64,000 nucleotides of DNA from Ailanthus altissimus (taxonomy: Eukaryota > Streptophyta > Magnoliopsida > Sapindales > Simaroubaceae). This document shows positions 24,331 through 34,315 of the stretch, in pieces. How positions within the stretch are numbered: the stretch's first letter is position 1; every line of letters begins with the position of its first letter. Made by a program: the position numbers and the translations under genes. The notes under the pieces are model-generated. The model saw only the letters and a program-made list of their open reading frames with translations, searched no databases and was not told the origin of the DNA. The stretch lies in NCBI GenBank assembly GCA_946807835.1, contig OX327690.1:11690501-11754500 (forward strand). The letters are read 5' to 3'.

Positions 24331-26262
24331 TTATGTATTTTTTAGCACATCCCTCACTTCTTTCAAATTCACTTGATAATATCTTCTTGCGACATATTGC
24401 TCTTCATTAATGGTAGCAATCCCCCTGCAATTCTTAGCTTTACATCTCAACTTTAATGTAGAGTAGACACTATCCCGTGCATTCCATGAACCTAGTCTAT
24501 ACCGATAACGGCATGATATCCATGATAGAGCATCCACTACTAAGAAATTTAATATTAAAGTTCTTTGAGCTACAGTAACTTGCAGATGGATTGATCCTAC
24601 TGGTGCTATTTTAATGGCATTAAAAGAGACTATAAGTGACTTGCCTATGATGATCTCTTTTCTTCTAGGACCATTTTTTAAAAGGTGCTTTGAAATATAA
24701 TGTATGTGCTACTTCTACTGTCAATTAGAGCTTTCAAGATTGAGTAGTTAGATATTTGTAACGTGATGACCAAAGGATCATTGTATGGGTAAATAATGCC
24801 AATTAGATCTTCATCTAAAAATATAATATAATTAGAGCCGTCTGTTGCTAATTGGAGAACAATCATAACAGTGCTATTAGTGATAATGTCTCGTTTACTT
24901 GCTTAGCTTGATAAGCTTTCTCTCCTCATGTCTCTTTTTGTTCTTTGTGAGGCATTCATCATCTGGCCAACCATTGATAGTAGGAACTTTTAATTGGTTA
25001 AAGACTTCATTTATTGGCTCTTCAAAACTCACAAGTTAGTTAAGACTGCTTTTTTTAGTATTTCAAGCACTCTTTTTAGATGTCATCATCATTTTATCTT
25101 TAAAAATCCTCATTGTGACTAACACTTTAGTTAACATCATCATAATTTTTAGGTCAATCATATATAAATAATGTGTTTAACGATGTGGGAGTTGTGATAT
25201 CTGCTTCTTCAAGAGTAATATTTAAAGTAGAGATGGACTTCTACTTATTATTGCGACTTGCTGATGGAGGAGACACAACATTCTTAAAGATATATTTGGT
25301 TAGAACATCTTTTCATGCAAAATCTTCAATTTACCTCTTTAATATCTGACGGTCATTTGTATTATGTCCATGGTCATTATGGTATATATATTTCTTGATT
25401 CTATCCTGCTAATCAGTTGGAGTCCTTAAGGGTGAAAGATAACTCTATGCTTGTTGTCCATCCATATCTTCTTCATGCGTGAAAATTAGATCAGTGCAAT
25501 AACAATTTTCTTGAAGGAATATATGTTGCTTATTAGATCAGGGTTACCATTAAAGAATATATTTCTTGATTCTATCCTACTAATCAGTTGGAGTCCTTAA
25601 GGGTGAAAGATAGCTCTATGCTTGTTGTCCATCCATATCTTCTTCATGCGTGAAAATTAGATCAGTGCAATAACAATTTTCTTGAAGGAATATATGTTGC
25701 TTATTAGATCAGGGTTACCATTAAAGAATCTTAAGTGGGGAATGTGAAAATTAGAGGTTTCTTATGATTTTTAATATTTTTTGTGAATGGAGAACTTGCA
25801 GAAATGTATTATGCACCAATGATATCTTGGAGAAATGCACTTTAGGTTATTGCACTGTATGCAAGTTTGAATTTGGATGCATCAATGGTAGTGGGATTGT
25901 TTGCGGAGGTATAATTGGTGGTGGTGTGTGTGGATGCAGAGTCAGATTATTATCACGAAGAATGTTGACACTTTAGGGGATTCATGATATTGTACCAACT
26001 AAACTCACAAATCTTCATTCTATATAACAACTTTCTGTAAATAATTATGTTGTTGAGCAAAGGCTTTGGTGAACTGCTCCATCTGCTGAGCTTGTGCATC
26101 AAGCTACTATTGCATGGCTGAAATCTAACCCGTGACTTACGGTGAAGCTACTTGTGGCAGCTTGTTGGTTGTAAGTGTCATCTAGGGTTTAAAGGATTTG
26201 ATCATATTGCTTGAAGGATATGTCATTGACTTTGGAAGAAGTACGAGTTTGACGTTTCTCCA
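24331..26262 (-). pseudogene. gag and protease of element T
   Basis: The protease region is at 24678-24866 (minus), with FLDEDLIGIIYPYNDPLVI and LKALIDSRSSTYIIF; the catalytic D-T/S-G appears as DSR, which would be inactive. Gag extends upstream to a plausible start codon at 26262, giving MEKRQTRTSSKVND followed by a glutamine-rich, coiled-coil-like stretch. Several stops occur. A 171-bp tandem duplication (25391-25729) lies within gag. Confidence 0.72.
25391..25729. repeat. Tandem duplication, 171-bp unit, two copies
   Basis: The segment beginning TTTCTTGATTCTATCCT at 25391 is repeated from 25562 with a period of 171 bases and only two or three base differences. It ends at TTAAAGAAT near 25729. 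The period is a multiple of three, so the host gag frame is kept. Confidence 0.95.
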
Positions 26263-27378
26263 TAATTTTGTGTACTGATAGTCATAGAATATTGAAAGAG
26301 GTGATATACAAACTGAGAGTCTAATATACCCTTAATCAAAATAAAAATGTTCGTAATAGCTTTGAGGATCATGTTGTCAAAATAAAAATATTAAGACTAA
26401 CATTAATATGAATTGAAGTAAATATATCAATGTGAATTCAAAAGTAATTTTACATCAATCAATTTAATATTTAAAGCAATTGATTTTAATTCTAAATGCA
26501 TGCTTAATGAAATTGAAAATGCATGCGGTAATATTTAAGCAATTGATTTAATATCCAAATATGAAATTAAATTTACAAAGCTATTTTTGTAAGTAAATCA
26601 TTAAGGTTCTTGGATCACCGTGAATCCACTATAGATAATTGTGCATTTTAGATTAGCGTGCACCATAAATCAGCATAACCATGATCAATTGAAATCAACA
26701 CTATTATCAACTTAGGTCATTATAAATAATGATCAAAGTACGATTAAGTTATCAAATTATAAAGAAAATGAAAAGTCAACATAAATAAAATGAAGATTAT
26801 GATTATATAAGCCCAGCCAAAGTATGAACATATAGAATATCAACCATGAATGATCAAGATCCAATACCTTTATCCTTGATAATTAAAAATTAAAGGCAAA
26901 ATTATGTAAATTAAGAGCGAGATCAAAAGTCGATGATTCATTGTGTAATGATCAATTAATAATAAAGAAAAGAAATTTATCCTTACTCATGGTGTGATCC
27001 TTCACATCCATTAAATACAACAAATATGTTAGATAAAAAATTGTGTTCTATTCATAATGAGCATTAAACCACAATCACATAATTATGATATGACCATGAT
27101 GAAGATCAAATCAGATGTTGATCCACCTTATTAATCAAGAAAATAAAAGTTGTCATGATCCAGCATGTAATGATCAAATGTTGATCGGCTAATAAAACCA
27201 CTCATAATAGACATAGAATTAATGGCAAGATTACAAGCGAAACAAATTTGGATTTGGAAATGAAACAACCAATCAGATCTCATATGCAGAGCATATGAAT
27301 AGTTATTCCGATCTGGACAAATTACATCAGAGGTAGATTTAGAATGGCTACAAATTGTCCGATCTAAAATGATCATAT
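26263..27378 (-). other. Leader (5' UTR) of element T, inner part
   Basis: Non-coding sequence upstream of the gag start. No ORF is supported. From about 26610 it is unusually rich in GATC, often as TGATCA, and in GATGAAGATC-like words. The same composition resumes at 29730-30025, on the other side of the inserted LTR, which shows both parts belonged together. Confidence 0.6.
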
Positions 27379-29729
27379 TGTTAGGTGTTAATTATTTTAG
27401 GGTATTTTTATGTGGGATGTGTTCATTATACAAAAAATATACATATCTCATATATATATGTGCACAGCGAAAGATTAAAATTGATAAAATGAACACATGT
27501 AATACATATTTATTAAATGAAAAACGAGATTGAGAAATTTAACCCATGAAGCCTTTAGATTAATTTGCTTGAAGTCCACTATTAAATGAAACTTTGATCA
27601 ATTCTAACAATCAACAAGGGTAGGTTTGATTGTCTAGAATAGCAGTATGTTAATCCAGTATTTAGTTTAACTCTTAAACTTAATTCAAAGTTAAACTCTT
27701 TAACTTCATTAAATTTGTTTTTCATTTTATTCAACTCTTGAATAAAAATAAATTTAATTCATGTTTTAATGGCTAAATTAATTGGAGAAAATGATCTAGA
27801 AAATATTTTCAACTCTTGAAACATTTCAATTTTCGTTCTTTATTTTTATCTTAATTTTCTAGCCAACCAAAAACACTTGACATTTGTTTTATCTTTATGT
27901 TCAATTCTTGAACAATTAAACAAATATATTTTAGTTATTATATTTAGTAACCATTTATATATTTATTTTATTGTTCTAACACTTAAAACACAAAATAAAG
28001 AATTTTAATTTCTCAAATTGAAATGGCCACTAAAATTGTAAAATCTAAAAACTAAAAAAATTTTAAATTTTGAATTTCATTTCCCTTTATATACTAATGT
28101 ATAAATTTCAAACTAATTTGAATTTCATTTGTATTTAATTTAAGTTAACCTAACCATAGTTAAGATTTAACCTTAGTTAGGTTAGTTTAACTTAACCTTT
28201 AAGTTAATAAATATTTAAATATTCTAACCATAGTTAACTAACTTAACCATGGTTAAGTTAACCTTTACTTAATCATTAAGTAAAGTTAACTTAACTTAAC
28301 CATATGGTTAACCTTTAACTATAGTTAAGTTAAATCATTTATTTAACAATTAAATAAATAAATATTTATTTCAATTATTTAACAATTAAATAATCATAAA
28401 GTGAAATTATAATTATATCCTTACTAGGTTACCAAGTTAACCTAAAGTAGGTCCCACTATTTAACCATATACTTTAATTAACTTAACCTTAGTAATTTGC
28501 TTAATTATATTGTATTAAACCATTTAATATGGTAAACTGCCCAAGTGCTCAAAGAGTACATTTCATATTGGGACTTTCTAGATCTACACCCGATTTGTCA
28601 AATGGAACTATTCCATGAATCCGTAATCGATGCCTCACACACACGTTACGAATATTACAAATCAACGTGTTAGACCATACAAGTTGAGGTCATAACGTAT
28701 ACCTATAATCCTTCCATCATTTATACACTGGATGTGCGGGGATATAGATCAGTACCGTCAAATCCCCATAAGCACATCCATAAACTTATCTCCAGATTCG
28801 TATCACGATAAACAATATACGCAAACACTTTTACTATATTGTTTAACCCTGTGAAAAACTATTTTTTCGGGTTTATACTTGTAGCCACAAGACTTCATGA
28901 AATACAATCTCGGAGCATCGGATATACAACTTACCTACGTAAGTTGACGGATTCCGTATCTACGCACATTAGACTCCATGAGCATCAGACCATACCTAGC
29001 GACACATAGTGGTCAGACCATGAAAGGTCTCTGACATATGTGGAACCAAAGCATGGTGGATGACTTACAAGACCACCGTAGCGCTCAGGTTAAAGGACCA
29101 CAAATACTACTCAACTCGAGAAGGCCTCCCTTTGACGGCTTCATAGGATATCTATTGGGGTCCTCGTGAGTTTGTTTAGTATCCTGTCCTGACTTGATAC
29201 CCGCATGCCTATACAAGCTCTAAACTCATGGTCAGCTAAGAACAACCATCTGAACTAGTCAGATATAAACATACACTAATCTATATTGTGTGAATATACC
29301 GATAGACCCACATTGGTGAACATAGATCAGGAACATTATGTTTGAGACATATTTACATAATGATATTTCTTAGCTCCTATTGCAACTCTTTGCAACTATA
29401 TCATTACAAGTATACTCTCAGGTCTTTATCCCATTATAGACAAGGTTCTAATTCTTTAGACCTCGCTGACTCTTATAACCTGCTAACTCTTAATAGTGCT
29501 AACTCTTAGTATTTATAACTCTCAGTTTAGCTAACTATTAATTCTGGTATAAACTCTTTTAGATCAGATCTGAACTTTTTCAGATCAAACAATGTCTGTA
29601 ATGTTACAAGCATTATACCATAGTAAATATGATATTAACAATTTTTATTCGAAATGTCTGTTGTATAAATATTATACAATTAATATTCATACAATATTGA
29701 AATGGTACGTAAGCACCAGCTCCAACACA
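27379..29729 (-). mobile_element. Solo LTR, 2.3-kb family (copy A)
   Basis: In the minus sense it begins TGTTGGAGCTGGTGC and ends CACCTAACA. It aligns over its whole length with the inverted copy at 35302-37626. The left flank is CATAT (27374-27378); on the right CATAT follows at 29730-29734 if the LTR ends at 29729, or CACAT if it ends at 29727. There is no internal region. A palindrome-rich GTTAAC/GGTTAA field lies at 28140-28340. Confidence 0.85.
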
Positions 29730-30025
29730 CATATACAGTCATTCATTTAAGGATCTAAAAATATATCTAAAACAAATCCAACAGAAAAAATTCATATATG
29801 TTATATTATTAAATCTCACACACAGATGATGAAGATTGAATCATCACCTTGTGATCAAATCATCATGACGATCTAGCCATGATGAAGATTATGATCAGAT
29901 CACTGTGATTTTGCAGTTCACCATGTGATCAATAATGTGTCTTAGCTAGAGAAGTGTCATGTTGATCAAAAATCACGATCTGACCACGATGAAGATCATG
30001 ATCCACTTTGTTGATAAAAAAACAA
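29730..30025 (-). other. Leader of element T, middle part
   Basis: Non-coding, GATC-rich (ten GATC in under 300 bases), squeezed between the solo LTR and the left end of MULE1. Confidence 0.55.
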
Positions 30026-30139
30026 GAGAAATTCTTTAGGTTGACCACTAATTTAAAATAAATTTTTATTTTGACCAAAGTCAAATATTTTAAATTATAT
30101 TAACCAAATATACGTGATGTTTACTATTTTACCCTTATT
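30026..30139 (+). repeat. MULE1 left terminal inverted repeat
   Basis: Pairs with 40342-40451 in inverted orientation. Shared blocks are GTTGACC, AATTTAAAAT, TTATTTTGAC, AACCAAAT and TATTTTACCCTTATT. Confidence 0.82.
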
Positions 30140-30300
30140 ATAATTTTAATAAATTTTTGTTGTTATTTAATCTTTTATTTTATTTTATATAAATTAATTA
30201 AGAACATAAAATTTGAAATAATTATAAAAAATATTATTTATAATAATAACAATAATAATTTTAAAAATAATAATATAAATTATAAAAAAAAGAAAAAAAA

Positions 30301-30455
30301 ACTTGCTGGGTGCGTGCCCAAGCATGCGCCCAGCGAGCAAAATGCTTGTTGGGCACGTACCTAGGCATGCGCTGAGTGAGCAAAATACTTGCTGGGCGCG
30401 TGCCCAGCAAGCATTTTGCTCGTTAGGCACATGCTTAGGTGCACGCTCAGCAAGC
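30301..30455. repeat. GC-rich 43-bp units, direct and inverted
   Basis: Two direct 43-bp units (30301-30343, 30344-30386) start RCTTGYTGGG and end GAGCAAAAT. They are followed by a 26-bp partial unit (30387-30412) and then a full unit in reverse orientation (30413-30455). The last two can fold into a hairpin around TGGGCGCGTGCCCAGCAAGC. The field is strikingly GC- and CpG-rich against an AT-rich background. Confidence 0.88.
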
Positions 30456-30544
30456 ACCCAATTGATTTTTTTTTTAACAATAAAAAAATAGTTATAAATT
30501 AATTAAATATAAATTAAAAATAAAATCTTATTTAAAAGAAAATA

Positions 30545-30705
30545 CAAAGCCTGAGCGCATGCGTTAGGCGCGCTTAAGACATGCGCGCAACAACACTTTA
30601 CTTTGGCCGCATGCATTGGGCGCATGCTTAGGGCATCCGCCTAAGAACGCTTTGCTTTGGGCGCATGTGTTGGGCGAGCGCCTAATGCATGCGCTCAAAG
30701 CAAAT
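30545..30705. repeat. Second GC-rich field in the MULE1 left subterminal region
   Basis: Repeated words such as GGGCGCATGC, GCGCATGCGTTAGGCGC, TTGGGCGAGCGCC and GCATGCGCTCAAAGC, in both orientations, separated by CTTTGCTTTGG-like spacers. A weaker third field with GCACATGTAGTT and GCGCACCA words follows at 31010-31175. Confidence 0.7.
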
Positions 30706-31309
30706 TTTTTATTTTATTTTATTTTTTTTAAATATATAAACCATCCCAACTTTAAATATTATTTTCTTTTATTTTACCCCTCACAATATCATCTTCTCTC
30801 GTTTTATTCTGAAACCCACTTCTAAGAAAAATCTTAGATCTATTGCCAAATTTGAAGATATTTCTTGATGCGACAATTTGAAGATTCAGAAGAATAGTTG
30901 AAGTTGAAAACTAGTACTTTTTGTTTGTTTTAATTAATAGTATTGTTTATATTTATTGAAATAAATGTAATGGATGAAAAGTAATGAATAGATGATTAAA
31001 CTCGATTATCTCGAATGGTGCGTGACTGCACATGTAGTTATTATTGTTGGGTCATGGCTGCACATGTAGTTGTTGCTGGCCACCGCCTTGTGTGCGCACC
31101 AGTTGCAACAAGGCGCTCATGCACAACAGGCATGAGCATTGGTCGTAACAAGGTGTTTATGCGCACCACCGTAGCACCACCACCAAATTTATTTATTTAT
31201 TTTATATATTTAAAATAAAAATATATTTATATATAATTAGTTATATATTTAATTTTATTTTTAATTTAATTATATGTAATTAAATTAAAATTATGTTGTA
31301 TTTTTTCAG

Positions 31310-33782
31310 ATGCCATTGATTATGTCACAAATTTCGACCATTATATGTTTTGGGGGAAGATGGGAGAGTTGTAGCGATGGTTTTAAAAGATACATTGAAT
31401 ATCAAAATATGCATATGGTTGTTCCGAAAAATATTAGATACAAAGCATTGTTGAGAAGAATTTGTCATCTTTTAAGAGTTGATCAGGTGCATTATAAAGT
31501 AACTCTGAAGTTTGAGGTTCCTTCAAGTACATAAAGTTTATACCTATTCCACTTAAAAATGACGATGATGCAATATTGTGGTTGAGCTTACAGAATAATA
31601 TAGCTACAGCGCTTTGTGTAACAGTAGATGCTCGAGGACCTGAAAGTAATGCAGAAGCACCAATGGAGAAAAAGAAGGTTATGCTAAGCAATTCCCATCG
31701 GCAACTCCAGTGATATTCCAAATTCTTCAAAGGATTATCATTATTCTCCTTCAATGTTCAACGAATAATGAGGCTACACATATTATAATGGTCAGATATA
31801 TGGAGATGTTGGCATTGATCTTGGCTATGATATTGGTGGAGATGTTGGCATTGATCTTGGCTATGATATTGGTGAAGATGTTGGATATAATGTAAGTAAC
31901 AAGGAAAAAAATGAGGAATATTATGAGAATGATAGTCATGGTTATGAGGTTGATGATGATAGTAGAAATGATGATGATGATGATGAGGGTGATAATGATG
32001 ATGATGATGATGGTGGTGGTGGTGCGATGATTATGGTAGAGAAGAAATGGCTAAGGTAGAAAACTCATTTTAGTTTTAGCCTGAAATACCATACCACAAT
32101 TTATCTTAAATGTATCAGAAAAAATGTCTTGTACTGAAATTGGTGATGTATTTATAAGAAAATTATATAACAACAAATATGAAATTCATGAAGCTATAAG
32201 CCGAATTATTGCTAAAGTAATAAAAAATAAGTTTACATCGTTCAATAGAAACTATAGGCCGAAAGACATTCAAGCAGACATACGTGAACAATTCGGTGTT
32301 CGGATAACATATACTACATCTTGGTGTGCTAAGGAGCGTGCATTAAAATTGATAAGAGGTACTCTAGAGGATTCATTCAGATTTCTTCCTGCATATAGCT
32401 ATGTGTTGCAGCAAAATAACCCGGGTACGGTTACTCATTTGGAAACTGACACGAATAATCACTTCAAGTATTTCTTTATGGCGTTAGGACCCTGCATCAG
32501 AGGTTTTAATTCATCAATCCGACCGGTGATTGCAGTGGATGGAACATTTTTAAAAAGTTCTTATCTTGGTACAATGTTTATGGTCGTTTGTAAAGATGAA
32601 AATAATCATATTTTTCCATTTGCTTGGGGAATTGCTGACTCAGAAAATGATACTTATTGGGAGTGGTTTATGGTTAAACTGCAAGGAGTTATTGCAGATC
32701 ATCAGAATCTGGTCTTCATATCTAATCGACATGCTAGTATTGAGAGGGCTATACGGGGTGTGTTTCCTCATGCATATCATGGGTTTTGCATCTATCATTT
32801 GAAAGGAAATTTGATGACAAAATACAAGTTACCATCAGATAAGTCTAAAAAATGGGTATATCTACCTGCCTACTTCACTGCTGCCAAGGCTTATCATGTC
32901 CCTAATTTTCAATACCAATTAAATAAGATGCGACAAATGAGACCTGACGTAATAAAGTATTTAGAGGAAGATGTTGGTAGGGTGAGATGGGCACGATCAT
33001 CTGGTGCTTTCAGAAGGTATGACATTATGACAACTAATATTGTTGAGAGCATTAATGCGGTTGTAAGAGAAACAAGAAAGCTTCCGGTGACTAATTTGGT
33101 GGAATGGATGTCGGAGCTAACGCAATTGTGGTTTTACCATAGATGATTGGCAGCACAAAATATAACGAATGTCTTGACGAACTGGGCATATCATAAAGTC
33201 ATGAAACATAACGATGATGTAAGTCGAATGACAATTTCTCCTGTTGATGATTTACTATTTGTAGTTATGGATGGTGGAGTAAACTGGATAGTAGACATTG
33301 TCGAAAGAACATGTAGCTGTCGGAAGTTTGATTATCAGCAACTACCTTATTCCCATGCACTCGCCACATGCAGATACATCAGATTATCGCACGAGAGTCT
33401 TTGTTCGACTTAATACACATCTGAGACTTTTTATTCTGTGCCTATAGCGAGCCAATACTTCCGGTTGGTCAAGTGTCAGATTGGATAGTCCAAGAGTATT
33501 TGAAAAATATAGACATTCAGCCTCGATAGCACATTATCAGTCAGGCAGACGTCGGATAAATTGGATTCTATCTCAAAAAGAGGAACCATCAAAGAATATA
33601 TGTAGTCGCTGTAGTCAACATGGACATAACCGACAAACGTGTTGAAACCCTTATAGAGCAGGTGATGTATATTCATTTATAAAATTTACCTTATTGATAT
33701 TTAATTATGTATAATATAAGGCTAATATTTAACTTCTTTTTTGTTTCAGATGGATCTGAAACAATATGGCAAAGAGCTATAA
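31310..33782 (+). pseudogene. mudrA-type transposase of MULE1
   Basis: The gene starts at 31310 with an N-terminal MULE domain (FGGRWESCSDG, VVPKNIRYKALLRRI). After frameshifts comes an acidic linker with a two-fold 36-bp repeat (31802-31873) and Asp runs (31930-32030). The main ORF, 32124-33146, holds the MULE catalytic domain: VIAVDGTFLK gives the first aspartate (residue 139), FISNRHASI has Asn at residue 201 where the second aspartate belongs, CIYH at 222-225 is the conserved Cys-His pair, and NIVESIN supplies the glutamate (309). A TGA at 33144-33146 interrupts it; the frame then continues to a SWIM zinc finger (CSC at about 33311, the later Cys replaced by Tyr at 33348-33350). A CCHC knuckle (33601-33642) is followed at once by another TGA. 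A small last exon after an intron ends at about 33782. The zinc-binding part of the MuDR domain, present in MULE2, is missing near 32200. Inactive. Confidence 0.9.
31802..31873 (+). repeat. 36-bp tandem duplication in the acidic linker of mudrA
   Basis: Two perfect 36-bp copies encode the 12-residue unit GDVGIDLGYDIG twice in one frame. Confidence 0.9.
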
Positions 33783-34044
33783 CATAAGGCTTAATTATGT
33801 ATGAGAGCCAAACTTCGTCACTTCTGTGCACTTATTTTGTAATGCACTTGTTTCATAATGCATTTGTACTTATACTTTGTATTGCATACTTACTTATTTT
33901 GTAATTCACTTATTTTGTAATGTACTTATTTTATAATGCACTTGTACTTTGTATTACATACTTACTTATTTTATTTTAATGCACTTGTCTTTAGTATTAA
34001 TATTGATAATTTTCACGAAATTTCGACAGAATCTCCTCTATAAT
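33783..34044. repeat. Intergenic repeats behind mudrA
   Basis: Short words ACTTATTTTGTAATGCACTTG and CTTTGTATT(G/A)CATACTTACTT recur several times between 33827 and 33990, forming a degenerate tandem field. It lies between the 3' ends of the two converging MULE1 genes and presumably contains the mudrA 3' UTR. Confidence 0.6.
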
Positions 34045-34270
34045 ATGGACAATCCCAACTGCCATATTGAATAAACACACTTCTATCAAACAACAAAATT
34101 ACTTTCACACACATATACCCAAATTAAAGGCCACAATCAATTATAGTATATCAATTATGGACGATCCCAAACTTGCCATATTGAATAAACACACTTCCAT
34201 CAAACTATAAAATCACTTCCATACACATACACCAAAATCAACGGCCACAATCAATTATAGTTTATCAATT
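34045..34270. repeat. Tandem duplication, about 112-bp unit
   Basis: Copy one (34045-34156) and copy two (34157-34270) both begin ATGGAC(A/G)ATCCCAA and end TATCAATT, with scattered differences. They lie just past the end of the ULP1 gene. Confidence 0.9.
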
Positions 34271-34315
34271 ATACACCCAAATCAGTGCATGTAAAACAAT
34301 TATAGTACTAAATAT

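Noticed and set aside
25764..25976. Cysteine/glycine-rich small protein on the plus strand
   Set aside because: It lies antisense within the gag of element T, lacks a signal peptide, and its composition is explained by the glycine/valine-coding repeats there.
30194..30491. Cysteine- and alanine-rich ORFs on both strands
   Set aside because: They arise from the 43-bp GC-rich inverted units and have no codon or family support.
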